Below, in pieces: positions 18,319-30,000 of a stretch of DNA of 64,000 bases; position 1 is the first letter of the stretch, and the number at the start of each line of letters is the position of its first letter. The position numbers and the translations under genes were made by a program. The notes under the pieces are model-generated. The model did not search any database and was not told the DNA's origin. It worked only from the letters and a program-made list of their open reading frames with translations. The DNA comes from Malachius bipustulatus (Eukaryota; Arthropoda; Insecta; Coleoptera; Melyridae): assembly GCA_910589415.1 (NCBI GenBank), contig OU342633.1, positions 11,384,858 to 11,448,857 on the forward strand, written 5' to 3'.

Positions 18319-19839
18319 CCCATTCATGCCTGATTTTTTTTTTTTTTTAGTTAGAACTTGCAAAGCTAATGCAGGGGTCAGAAAAGTCTCTTTAATGGAT
18401 TCTTAAGGTTTTTATTCAAAAAAATTAAAAAAAAAGTACAATTTTGGGCTGTCCTTTTAAAAGGACGCTAGGCATAAATAATGTAAACTAAAGACTATTA
18501 TGAACGATCATTTTTTAAGCTTGGCTCGTGTTTTTCACTGGTTTCACTCTTGTTGGCGGTGATATAATGCGAAACAATCCATATGCAAGGCAACATCACA
18601 CCTAGAACATTTTTTTTTGACCTTCTTGTGACATTGACGGCAGCGAGACTGTTTTTCTTGACGAACTAAGAGGTGATTATTGTTATCGAATCGAGATTCA
18701 ATATTCTCTAATAAAGATGGTCGACCTCTTTTTCTTGAAGACCTGCATGTCTCAAGTAAACTAAGAGCCACTTGCCTGCGAAATGTTAACTGATCATTTA
18801 CCCCACCTTGTAACTTATGCAAGTGCCAAGAGTTTTGCAATGCTATATCCAAAATGTAAGTAATGAGGCAGAAATACCATTTTTTCCCCCGAATAGATGT
18901 TCGATAATAACTTATATTTTCGTCACATCTATCGACTCCTCCCATGAATGAATTGTAATTATAAATACAATGGGGTTGATCTACTTTTACTTTTTTTTTC
19001 TTAGATAATCTTGTTACCTGATGAAGAGGTTGAATCCGTAAATTCTTTGTAGCAACATTTACAATGCTATTGTCGTTCCATTTTACGACCAAAACTTTAT
19101 TTTCAGTCGATCTATATTCATATGTACCCCGTGCTGTTTTTTTCATGATGTCTTTTGATGGAAGTGTACACTTAGATAGCCTGTTATCTCTTGCCGTTCC
19201 TGTAGCTCGTATGTTTCTCTTCAGTAATTCAACCAAGAGGGGCACAGTAGTAAAATAGTTGTCGAAATATATCTGATATGGCAAAGCTTGAATTCGAGAC
19301 AGGACATCGCAAAACTGTAATATAACTGAAGGTCCTAATCCAAAAGGTTTATAAATAGTTGAAATATGAGTATTTGCTCCCTGATATGGTTGAAGCCACA
19401 CGCAATACCCATTACAAGCTGCATCAGATATTGCACCCATCCATACTTTGAAACCGTACCGAATAGGTTTTCCCTTTATGAACTGTTTACATCCATGCCT
19501 TCCAAAGTAAGCTACCATCGATTCATCAACACTGTGTGTTTCACGCATGGGACAAAACTTTTGAAAAAGTTCGTTCATTAGTTGGAAAAGCGGGCGAACT
19601 TTAGCAAATCGGTCATTTGTTGGAAGAGCATCATTATCACAGCAGTGCAAGTTAGTCAGGATGAACTCAAATCTATCTCTGGCCATGGCATTTGCAACAG
19701 ACTCGTTATGGGTATCCTTACAGTTTTCCCAGTACATACGGCGGCGTGGCAGTTGCACATACCCGCTCAAAAGCAAAATCCTTTTTCCTAGGTAAAATCC
19801 TCCTAGTGTCCTTTTTTAAGGACGCTAGGCATAAATGGG
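18319..19839 (-). mobile_element. piggyBac element with TTAA target
   Basis: TTAA lies at 18315-18318 and 19840-19843, the signature piggyBac target. The ends are CCCATTCATGCCTGA and CCCATTTATGCCTAG (reverse complement of the right end). Inner repeats AAGGACGCTAGGCATAAAT are found at about 18462-18480 and 19818-19836. At 1.52 kb it is short for an autonomous copy because the transposase N-terminus is missing. Confidence 0.9.
18544..19776 (-). CDS. piggyBac transposase, N-terminally short
   Basis: This is a DDE transposase of the piggyBac/PGBD family, which would cut and paste the element at TTAA. The 410-residue frame is unbroken. It has the catalytic core with SVDESMVAYFGRHGCKQFI (first Asp, near residue 83), YQIYFDNYFTTVPLL (second Asp) and NSFMGGVDRCDE (third Asp). 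It ends in a Cys/His-rich domain (CRQCHKKVKKKCSRCDVAL) like the cross-brace finger that binds the ends. The family is usually 500-600 residues. The first ~100 residues are absent, and the frame begins at MLLSGYVQLPRRRMYWE only ~60 bp from the right TIR. A deletion or a lost upstream exon would explain this. The catalytic core looks intact but activity is unlikely without the N-terminus. Confidence 0.9.
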   Translation of the reverse strand: MLLSGYVQLPRRRMYWENCKDTHNESVANAMARDRFEFILTNLHCCDNDALPTNDRFAKVRPLFQLMNELFQKFCPMRETHSVDESMVAYFGRHGCKQFIKGKPIRYGFKVWMGAISDAACNGYCVWLQPYQGANTHISTIYKPFGLGPSVILQFCDVLSRIQALPYQIYFDNYFTTVPLLVELLKRNIRATGTARDNRLSKCTLPSKDIMKKTARGTYEYRSTENKVLVVKWNDNSIVNVATKNLRIQPLHQVTRLSKKKKVKVDQPHCIYNYNSFMGGVDRCDENISYYRTSIRGKKWYFCLITYILDIALQNSWHLHKLQGGVNDQLTFRRQVALSLLETCRSSRKRGRPSLLENIESRFDNNNHLLVRQEKQSRCRQCHKKVKKKCSRCDVALHMDCFALYHRQQE

Positions 19840-19853
19840 TTAACCCATTATGC

Positions 19854-20762
19854 CTAGTCAACTAAAATAGACTTAACAGCAGCCGTTGGACGATCAAATT
19901 TTGTTTGCACGTCATAAAAAGCTATTTGAATCAAAAGCCAAATGTCATATGACTCCTGAGGGTATTCAGTAGCTGAAGCGAGAAAAATTTTGAAAGTGGC
20001 GTCAACAGCTTTTATAAGAGACGTAAACTCATACAGAGTTGTTTCACAAATTACATAAATATTTGTAATAGCACTTATGTCCGTATTCAAAATATAACCC
20101 TGGGGTTAAATTTTGAATTTTCTGACAGCTGATTGGTCTAATGCTCAATCCCTACGAACGCTACGATTTTTGAACCAATGACATGTTCCAAAATATAACC
20201 CCAGGGGTTATATTTATTGATGAATACGGGCCTTAGAGACTCACCGCAGTACACAATTAATGGCTGGAAGGTTGCCCCACGAGATGCAAGCTTGTCACGT
20301 CTTTAAACCAACATGGACAGAAAATCGGAGGATGATGCCACAGTTCTGATGAAACCATCACGGAATTCAGTACGTGAGCTTTCCAAGCGTCTTGTCAACA
20401 TACCATCAACATTGCTGATATAATCTTGGATGACCTTTTTCACACAGAGATTCTTTGTCGTAGATGCTCTCTTAAGGGCAAGCTGAATTATCTGTGGTGC
20501 ATAATTTGGAAAAATGGTGAGGAAGCTATTGATCTTATTCGGGAAAAGAACTCCAAAATCGAGAACCATAAGCTGGACCCCGGTAGGGGACTTGAGAATT
20601 GGGAATCGAGAAAAGTATTGGGCTTAAGTGCCTTTCTCGTAATACAAAAACTGGATTCTGGCTTTGGTGGTCCCTGTCCAAAGCTTTTCCACCTCCTTCC
20701 AAGGCAGTGAAAGGTGTGTGGCTTCCAGTTCAGACAGTTTTTCCTCTACTCCCTCGGTGTTT
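19854..20762 (-). pseudogene. SAM-type transposon gene (gene 1 type), C-terminal exon
   Basis: This is the C-terminal part of a second unnamed TE-type gene on the minus strand. A possible acceptor (TTTTGTAG) lies at about 20762. Codons run from KLSELEATHLSLPWKEVEKL through a TAA near 20630, then PILKSPTGVQLMVLDFGVLF, PNKINSFLTIFPNYAPQIIQ and a second TAA at 20303, then ATFQPLIVYCGES. The MITE at 20078-20232 interrupts it, and the last part reads YEFTSLIKAVDATFKIFLAS and SYDIWLLIQIAFYDV, ending in a stop at 19854. I recall this C-terminal pattern from multicopy proteins that start with a SAM domain, like the pseudogene at 35310-36296. No biochemical role is known to me. Confidence 0.6.
20078..20232. 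mobile_element. 155 bp MITE with TTA duplication
   Basis: The ends read TGTCCGTATTCA and GGCCCGTATTCA (reverse complement of the right), each followed by a copy of AAATATAACCC. TTA lies at 20075-20077 and 20233-20235. Ignoring the MITE and one TTA leaves the flanking coding sequence in one frame, which confirms both ends. The TTA target suggests PIF/Harbinger. Confidence 0.85.
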
Positions 20763-20839
20763 TCTACAAAATATATTTATTAATTATACATCAAAATGGT
20801 GGTAGCAATGAAAATGCAAATAAATTTAAAAAACATATA

Positions 20840-23075
20840 CAGTACTCTCTCGCTAATCAGCCACCATAAAATCCGGACCACCGGCGGATTACCGAAAACG
20901 GCGGATTATAATGTACGGGGACATCAAATTGAGGAAAAGAACAAAAAACATAGATGTATGTATTCATTTTTCATTTATTCAGTAAAACCAGAAAACAATA
21001 CAAAAATTTAACAAAAGATATCAAAATAAACATACTTCTATAAATTAATTTAAATTAACTTAAATTGAATCCTAAATAAAAACATATGTATGTACGTACA
21101 TATTTTGTATTAGTATTATATATTTATTTAATGCATGCATATTAAAATTGGAAAATAAAATAACATAGGTAACTGATTAGTCAGGTTGTGAAAAATACTG
21201 ATCTAATTTGTCTTGTTTTTTGCCAGAATAAAGCTTCACAATAACACGATCACGCATTTTTCGTAAATTTTTAACCATATCGTATGTCATTCCATTTTCT
21301 TGAGCCCATTTAAGGCAAATATCTACGCTATCCAAAGCGTCCTCTAATTTGACAGTGATATCTACATGCAACGATACTTCATCTGATGAGTTATCCGGTT
21401 CAATGGATTCGTTTACAAGCTCATCGTCGGTTAAATGTGGCTCGTATATTTCTGGGTTTTCTTCAAACCAATCTTCAACAACTTCACGTGTTAAACCCGT
21501 ATTTGGAGTTGTAGCTAACTGTATTAATTCCTGTAATGGAATTAGATCTTCTTCTTCCCAAGTGTCATCATCTTCACTAATGGTAGGCCACAATTTTTTC
21601 CAAGATGATTTGATGGCTCGTTCTCCAACTTCATCCCAGGCAACAGAAACTGTAAAAACTGCATCTTTGATATTCAACTGTTTCAGAGTTTCAGAAATGT
21701 TTGCCTCTCGACTAATGGCGTGAAGTAAAATCTTCTTTTTGTAATTATTGTTTTTCATCATTTGTATCACATTTTGATCCATTGGTTGGAGTAGAGCGTA
21801 CAATTAGCAGGAAGAAAAATTGTTTTTATACAGCGGTCACTAGATGATAATTCGCCTGTTGGGCCGTGTCCAGGAGCATTATCAAGGACAAGAAGAGCTT
21901 TTTGTGGTAAATTTCGCGACTTTAGAAAACGTTTGACGTCAGGCACGAAAACATTATGAACCCAGTCGTAAAACAAGTCTTTTGTTACCCAGGCTTTATT
22001 TTGATTCCTATAAACAACCGGGAGACTGATGTTCTAGAATGGCCTAGGGTTTTTAGATTTTCCAACAACTAAAAGTTTCAACTTATTACTGCCAGTTGCA
22101 TTGGCACAAGGCATAATGGCAGTTATGCGCTGCTTTGATACTTTTCTGCCTGGAGCAGACGTTTCACTTCTGTGAACATACGTTTTATATGGTAAAAGTT
22201 GCCAAAATAAGCCACTTTCATCGGCATTGTAAACTTGATCTGCCGTCAAATTAAGTTCTTCAATTTTTTTCTTAAAAACTTCAAAAAATGGTGATACAGC
22301 AGCCTCATTGCTGGACAATTTCTCTCCAGTTATGGTCAGCAATCTGATTCCAAATCTTGCCTTAAATTTTGAAAGCTATCCTTCACTGGCTCTAAAATCA
22401 TTTTTCTTATGAATTTTCTGATATAAATCAAATGCTTTCTGCCGCAACACTTCAGCAGTTATCGGCGTGTGACGTCGACGCTCTTGTAAAAACCACGAAA
22501 AAAGTGTTTCTTCCAGCTGTGGATATTCACCAGTTCTCATAGTTTCACGTTTTCCTATTCCAGACTCTGCTTTAGTGACATAGTTTTCTATCTTATTTCT
22601 GTTCTTCCGGATGTCATAAACTGTTGACCGCCCAACATTAAACTGATTTGCTATGTCTGTAAAAGGCACACCACTATCCAGTTTCTTTAAGATTTCCATC
22701 TTTTGCATTAAAGTTAAAGTTTCATGCTTTCGTTTTGTAGGTTGCGATGAAGAGGAAGTCATTTTGAAATTTTGAATTGTTTATGAGCGACACAACAGAA
22801 GCAAGCATGCAGAGCAAAGCGCACGACCTTTCGCCTGCTTGATCGAGTGCGGCGGACTAAAGAGTGATTGCTTGTGACCGGGCGGCGAAGTATAGAACTG
22901 CGTAATTTCGTTCGTTATTAGCGCACAAGACGATTCTTGACGGCGGATTACCGAACCGAACTTGTTTCATAACGACGGAATACAGAGAGTCCTGTAGATT
23001 AAATCGACTTGCAAACAAACGGCGGATTACAGTAGTTGTCGGATTATCGAGCGGTGGACTAGCGAGAGAGTACCG
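20840..23075 (-). mobile_element. Tigger/pogo-like DNA transposon
   Basis: The TIRs are CAGTACTCTCTCGCTAATCA (left) and CGGTACTCTCTCGCTAGTCC (reverse complement of right). Further copies of GGCGGATTA lie within 150 bp of each end. TA precedes the left end (20838-20839); the right flank is TT, so one target copy has mutated. Size (2.24 kb) and gene content fit an autonomous Tigger/Jerky-type element. Confidence 0.85.
21177..22762 (-). pseudogene. Tigger/Jerky-type transposase, broken
   Basis: This is a CENP-B-related transposase. The N-terminal helix-turn-helix has LTLMQKMEILKKLDSGVPFT and VGRSTVYDIRK (22762-22600). The second DNA-binding module has YPQLEETLFSWFLQERRR. The DDE core starts with QVYNADESGLFWQLLP (first Asp) and has LLVLDNAPGH (second Asp), then FLPANCT and LLQPMDQNVI. 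An acidic C-terminal tail ends at 21177. Three lesions are visible: a TAG after ASEG at about 22376 where Trp is expected, a TAG after NPRPF at 22034, and a frameshift between PANCT and LLQPMDQ near 21790. All else aligns well by eye, so decay is recent to moderate. No host use is implied. Confidence 0.85.
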
Positions 23076-24800
23076 TTTTCTAGGCTAGATAAATCGAATC
23101 CGCAGAACTGTTGACTACCATCAACTGTTTGACTATTTCTAGAGCCTGAGGTACTTCGACTTGATTAGGGCAAAATACCTAAAGCGCGTAGATGCTTCTT
23201 TCGAGTCGTGAAAGCGTTGTACAAAATACCAGAGGCGTTTCTTTTCGTCTGGTATTCAGTTTTACTAATGTAGGGTGGGTAAAACAATATAGCTCCTGGG
23301 GGAAAAGATCCTGTATTTCTTGAGCCCAGCTCAAGAATTATGTGTTACGTTATTAAGTTGATTTTTTAGTTGTGGATTTCTGGTTCTTTGGTGCTCTCGC
23401 CTCAGCAGGCTTTTCACTTGTATCAATACTCTGATGTGTTCAGGTGTGTAGTTATTATTTTCTCTCTTGAATTTTGTTCTTTGTTGCTGGGCACTCCGGG
23501 CACTATCAGCGATCTTGTTACTGTAGTATAAGAGTTCGGGAGGTGCACCCCTTCAAGAATCGAGAAAATAGACCTCTCGACCACTAGGGTGATTCGAACT
23601 ACTTTTTAATAAATTCTAAACTAGAAAATTGGCCTCTGATCGTCTAGAATAGGTCGGGATCCGACAACGTTGTGTAGGTAAATCAAAGAGATAGAGTAAC
23701 TCAAGAACGTTCAAACTGTGAGGAGTATAGAAGGGCTATTCTAACGTGACAATGCCGGATGCTTACATTTTCCCGCATTTTCAAATTACCCACTCTAAGC
23801 AGCACACTTGGCTTGGCTTAGAGCACCCCTGTCTCGCTTACCCCAGTGAACGCAAGGTAGCTCATTTGGAAGTTTGAAGTGGTTCACGCAGAGTAAGCCC
23901 GATTGAATCTAACGAAATGCTAATGCACATTGAACAAACTATCATTCATAATGCCAGCGGTCCAACCGGTAAAATTCGGCTATGTCCTGGGAAAAAGATC
24001 CACTCAATTTATTTAGGGGGGGGGGGGGGGGGGGGGATTCTTGATCCAGGATAGTCAGTCGGAAACTTTCGTCCAAGCTCATCCAGCAAGTTTAGAAATG
24101 GTTGTGATTGGTCAAACGAACGACGTCATGTAATCGTAAACCAGCGGAAGTAACCGTCTTTGGATACTGTGGGGCAACGCTATTCCCTCGCCAGTCCTAG
24201 GTTATCTGCCATTGGAAAATCCCGTAAGATTTCCTTCAGGTAGACGAACATGATCTCGTCCGAAGTGGTTCTTCCTTAGAGGAACACACTCCTGTGAGTT
24301 ATTTAACACCAGTGCACTGAATCAGCTTTCGACGGCAAGGCCGACTGCCTGAGCGATGCGATATCTCCTAGTAGGTCAGGAACGTGCCCTCTCTGTCTGT
24401 AGGGGTGTTTTGTGACGTCAATAACGTTATCGCCAACCGCACCTGTTTCTGAAAGAGTCCACAGGCGTCAGGCGGCGGGTTGCGAAATGGAAGAGGGTGC
24501 AGGGGCGCGCGGCTGAATTTACAAATACACAGTCGAAGTTACAAATTAATATTATGAAGACAATCTTCTTCAAGTTATAGTTTGAATTCAGGGTGGCAAG
24601 ATAAATTGCGAAATTGCGTATTATTATAATATTGGGTAAAACCTACTGAAGAGAATTTCCTGGGTTTGGTGACTCAGATTATTAAATAAGACCTAAGGGC
24701 GAAAATCAAGTCTTTTAGAAATGTTTAATGAAATTATGGCGGTCCAAGGTTCTTATGAGGGACGGATTTCTGTTTAGGGGAATAACTACCAGGTAGTGAT
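23076..24800. other. unclassified DNA, no gene seen
   Basis: The sequence is less AT-rich than the rest of the window and has many stops. It includes the 21-base G tract at 24016-24036. The style (short GC-rich phrases, later tandem repeats) resembles LTR or untranslated retroelement DNA, but I find no primer-binding site, TIR or coding motif. Confidence 0.3.
24016..24036 (+). repeat. poly(G) tract, 21 bases
   Basis: This is an uninterrupted run of 21 G, rare in AT-rich insect DNA. It could form a G-quadruplex or be a length artefact of sequencing or assembly. Confidence 0.9.
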
Positions 24801-25330
24801 AACTCTCTCGCCAATCTCAGTGCGCTCAGCGGCAACCGCATGGTTCGAGAAAGTTACCAGGTGACCAAAGAACTCCATGGGTCCCTTTCCACAATCTCAA
24901 GGCGCTCTGCAGCCTCGCATGTGGCAAAAAGGATTCCAGAAGCATTCAGTAGTGTGGGGGAAAAGGGGGTTAGTCACTGATAGACTTCCTGCCAATCTCA
25001 GCGCTCCCAACAGCAGCCGCATGGTTCAGGGGTGCTACCAGATGACCAATGAGCTTGATGGGTCTTTCTTTCCACAATCTCAAGGCGCTCTGCAGCCTCG
25101 CATGTGCCAAAAAGGATTCTAGAAGCATTCGGTAGTGTGGGGAGAAGGGTACTAGTCACTGATAGACTTCCTGCCAATCTCAGCGCACTTAACAGCAGCC
25201 GCATGGTTCAGGGGTGCTACCAGATGACCAATGAGCTCGATGGATCTTTCTTTCCACAATCTCAAGGCGCGCTGCAGCCTCGCATGTGACAAAAAAGATC
25301 CCAGAGGTATTTGGGTTTGTGGGGAAGGGC
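24800..25330 (+). repeat. tandem repeat, ~183 bp unit, ~2.8 copies
   Basis: The phrase ACAATCTCAAGGCGC starts at 24891, 25074 and 25256 (183 and 182 bp apart). Each copy also holds CAGCCGCATGGTTC, CTACCAGATGACCAA and TAGACTTCCTGCCAATCTCA. Neighbouring copies are about 90% alike by eye. Open frames across the array (for example 24877-25122) just read through the repeat and are not called as genes. Confidence 0.85.
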
Positions 25331-26690
25331 TACAAACAACAACGAAGAGAGAACAAGGGGTTGAATTTCTGGGTTGAAAGGAATGGGCAAACTCACAAAG
25401 AAACCAGAAACTCGAGCTTCCGCCCTCAGAGAAAAGTCGTCGTGGGAAAATCGGACCCAGCGATCCAGTGCGCTACACGTAAAAGTCGACCAGCGGAAGC
25501 AAGGTAGGTTGAACAGCCGAGGTATGGACTAAGACGAACAGGGAGTAATTTGGTACGCCACTGAACATACTGAAATTTGCAACTGGGTCGAAGAAGAATA
25601 ACCTAACGTATGGAAGATGACATCTGGCACTCGGGGTGGTTGAACCTGAAGTGCCGGACCGGGGCAGATGCTCGATAAAAGATTTAACTTTTAAACGAAT
25701 AATGGATTTAAACTCGTGAAACAAATGGCGAGAACTCAAAGGGGATTTATTATTTTTAATAAATGATGCAAAGTTAAGAATGACGGACTTGTTATTTATT
25801 TAAGTGAAAAATCTACACTTTGTTCGATTATAGAAAGTACTCTCAGTAATGGGCTGCCGCGACTAAAATCGACCAAAAGGCAGTAGTGTAAGGAAAGAAA
25901 GAGACAATTACAAATTGAGCGTACTCCCAATAATGGGCTGCCAGAACAATCCGCAATTGCCAGGTAAGCGTACTCCCAATAATGGGCTGCCGGCAAACCT
26001 GTTCTCGCTCAATCCTACTGATCCCTAACTGTCAAAATCTACGCTTTGCTCGACGAAATTATGCCTAGTCTTTTCTTACTTTTATAAATTAGTATTTATT
26101 TTAAAATAGGGAAAATTGAAATAAAATAAATGGGAAGGCACCTACCGGGCGCGAACGTGCTTGTGACAAAAGTCTAACAGGTAGTCTCTTATTTAGTTCT
26201 TATTTAGAAATTCTTCTAAGTCGAAAAATAGTGAAAATTCTTCTAAGTCGAAAAAATAGTGAAAATTAAAATAAAATAAAACGGAGCGACGACTAGCGTG
26301 AAGGTGCGCGCGAACAGAGTCTACCACGAAGTCCCCCGGCGTCCGCGATTCGCTGCTATTTATCCGCGGTTCCTACAATTACTCAGTTAAACCCTTTTCT
26401 TGGTAAAACTCCACCGTCCGATGTCTAATTCACCTGGTCTACTGCTTCATGACAACCCCAGCTCGGGCGTGGGACTTGGATTTTGTTTCTCTTCCCAGCT
26501 GTGATTAACGTGCATTCTTTCTTCCCTTACCGCCCCGTCGGTGTTAATGGCTCGTCTCCAGTCTGGAGTCCTTAGTCGGGCCTTATCTCCCCCTTGTACA
26601 CTTAACAGGCATGCAACATTGTTGCTAATGTAGGACAGAGAATATTTGAGTTACCTTTCAATTATTTAAACTCTCATTTCATTACTGACT
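25331..26690. other. unclassified region with short direct repeats
   Basis: GCGTACTCCCAATAATGGGCTGCC occurs at about 25918 and 25967, with a variant near 25837. AAAATCTACACTTTGTTCGA (25808) recurs as AAAATCTACGCTTTGCTCGA (26034). CTTCTAAGTCGAAAAA is doubled near 26213 and 26236. A GC-rich stretch follows (26280-26620). No coding motif is seen. It may be the LTR or leader of an unidentified retroelement. Confidence 0.35.
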
Positions 26691-27041
26691 GACCGGTTGG
26701 TCCGTTTATTTATTTCTCTGTTAAAAAAAATTCAAAACCAATTCCCAGGCTCTCCCACTTTGAACCATTACAGTAGTTATCTATTATTATATATATGGTT
26801 TGGAACTTTGGCCAATTTAATTAAATTCAATTTAATTCAATTGTCAAAAATATTTCAAAGTGTTAAGACCAAGTTTTATTCGGTCTTGGAAATTAGTGAA
26901 ATATTAGTGTTATTTTTTAAATTTCTTTAAAGTTTTATCGTACTTTCTAAAGTCGGTGTTTACGAAGTTTACGAAGTTTAATGGTATTTTTCCATAAAAA
27001 GTAAAATTTTATAAATTTTTATTTATTTTTTTCAACTGTCA

Positions 27042-30000
27042 ATGTCACAAGAAAATTCAAGTGAAGAAGAGACAAATTATTTGCCTTTAAAATACCCCAA
27101 AGACAAAATAACAAGATCATTTTTGGTTCGTAATTTTCAAATATCGTCTCAAGATCTGAGAGAAGCTGGAAGTTCTTCGATCACTCATGAAATTAATGAA
27201 GCTTCATGTTCGTCATTTACTCAAAATTCATTGAACCTTGACCTAGAAAAAGCTTTTTGTGAAATTTGCAAACAATCATTTAAAAATCCAAAGGGAGTAC
27301 TAATCCATAAAGCCAAAGTTCATAGAAAAGAAGCAAATGCAAGCCTTATAGAGAAAGTCACTAGAAGTAAGAACTCATATTTAAATTCTCGAAATGATGC
27401 AGACTCTTCGTCTATAGAAAATAAGACCTCATCTGATTTGGATACTGCCTGTAAGACCTGGCATCATAAGTTCAATTTAGTTTTAAATGATATTGCGTCA
27501 TTTGATTCGAATAACTTTGATCAATTAACAACTGATTTTCTATCATTTTTATACAATGCTAATAAACTTCTACCTGGGCCTGTTCATCCAAGCGTTAAAT
27601 ACTTCAGACTACGTAAAAACCGCCAACTAGCTAATAATTCTGCAAAACAAAGTCAATGTTCAAATCCTCAGCGAAGAGATAAGAAAGCAAGAGAACGAAG
27701 ACAAGATAAATATAACTATGAACTTGCACAATATTGGTACGCTAATCATAGGAAAAAAGTTGTTCGTCAAGTTATAATGGTTCAAAATCTAATCATTGCC
27801 AAATAGAAATTTCAAAATTGGAATTACATTTTAAAGAATGCTTTGAATCACAAAATGACTACACACTTGAAGACTATCCAATTCCTTCATTGATTAATGA
27901 CGATATTTTTGTCACGGCTGAAGACGTAAAAAATAAAATCAAAAATCTCAAATATGACACAGCTACTGGTCCTGACCGTATACCAAGTCGCACTTTGAAA
28001 GAAATCCACATTGATGAAACTGTTGCCGTTTATATAAATATTCTGCTTCATACTGGTTATGTGCCTAAACAACTTCGAGAAGGAAGAACCATTTTAATTG
28101 ACAAAGCTGATAATGTTTCACATCTTAGTAACTGGAGACCAATTACAATTTATTCAATAGTCAGACGAGTTATTGAACGGGTACTTGACAAAAAGATTCG
28201 AATTCAAATTGATCTAAATTGTAATCAACGTGGTTTTGTTAATGGCATTTCTGGATGTCATGTTAACACAAAATTGATAGATGCTTGTCTTCGCGATGCG
28301 AAAACTAAAAAAAAAGTTGTGCGGTTGTATTTTTAGATATATCAGAAGCATTTGATAAAATTGGACATACTCATATTCATAAAACATTGAATTCGATGGG
28401 AGTATCTGAAAATCTAACTCGACTGGTTGCTTTATTAACAAACAACAACATTAAAATTGAAGCTTCAAAGAAGATTAGTAGTGAAATTAAAATCAAGTGC
28501 GGTGTACCTCAAGGTGGACCTTTGTCTCCTATATTGTTCAACATTGCTATAAATTTTATTTATAATGAAATTTGTGATTCAAATATTGCCAATGAATACG
28601 GTTACCAACTTTTTCGAGATATGGATGCTATCTGTTTATCAGGTTTTGCTGATGATCACTGCAAAATCTTCAATTGCAGTTTCACGTATCACGAAACTTA
28701 CTCAAAATTTGTTTGGTTTAATTGGTCTGCAAACAAATCCAAAAAAAAGTTGTGGAATTAACATTGAAAATGGTAAATTAACGCCTGGAAAAATCTTTAT
28801 TTCAGATGACAAATTTATTCAGTGTATAAACGAGACTGATCGTATTCGTTATTTAGGTTGTAACTTTAATTCGGAAATAATATTCGACAGGAACATTATT
28901 GAACATTTCAATTGCAATCTAGTATTGAACATTTCAATTGCAATCTAGAAAAACTGACTGTATCAGAATTATTGAAACAATATCAAAAATTGAACATCAT
29001 GAACCAATATATTTTTCCATTATTAACATTCCCTCTTCAAGCAGCTCCTTTATCTAAAATACCAAATCTTATAACCAACAGTTTAGATATCATCATCCGC
29101 CGTTCTGTTAAATCTATCATTGGTCTTCCTGCTTCTACTTGTAATAATATGTTATACTCACCAAGGAAATTCAGGGGCTTAGGTCTTGTTTGTATGAAAT
29201 GGGAAGTACATTTACAGCATTTTTCAATCGCAAAAAATTACTTTCTTATAATGACGAGTTATTTCACCGCGCTTTCAATTGCATTGAAGAAATAAATAAC
29301 TGTTGTAAAACCCTAGCTACAAACGGTACAACTTCAAGACAAATTCGACAGAATCTTAGGGAAACTGAATTTCAAAAATGGTGTAGCTTATCCTGGCAAG
29401 GTATTGGTGTTTGTCATTTTAAAACTTATAAGCCGGTCAACAACTTTGTAAGTAGTCAACATTCGCTTTCTTCCTCTGAATGGACAGCAGCGATTAAACT
29501 TAATTGTAATTATGCTAACGTGAATGGAGTCCCTGGAAACAATTGCAGCTCCGACCGTTGCCGTAAATGTGGTAACGAGAAAGAGACACCCGCTCATATT
29601 ATAGGTAGCTGCAAGAGTAACACACTTCTTATCACCTCAAGACATCATAAAGTGAAACACCATATTTCTTGATTGCTTCAAGAAAAAAATTTCGATTGCT
29701 ACGAAGAGGTTTTTGCAATAGATGAAGCAGGAAGGAAGCGTTTCAGTGACATAGTTGAATTTGATAAAAAATCAAATAACGCCTACATAATTGATCCAAC
29801 TATACGTTTTGAAACTAATAATCCAAATCAAGATTCTGATGTTCAATTGGAGAAACAAAATATTTATGATGGTTGTGTCGAATATTATCAAAAAAAAATA
29901 TTTTGAAAATTTTGGTAATCGAAATTGGCATACTTTAGGTTTGTGGTTTGGGGCTAGAGGATCAATTAGTAATAGTGTTTTAAATTTTTTCGAAAAATTC

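Noticed and set aside
24877..25289. Plus-strand repetitive protein (frames 24877-25122 and 25104-25289)
   Set aside because: The frame simply reads through the 183 bp tandem repeat, which is a multiple of 3 in one interval only. No start context or motif.
26690..27041. 28S rDNA target upstream of the R2-like element
   Set aside because: The sequence is AT-rich with no conserved rRNA segment.
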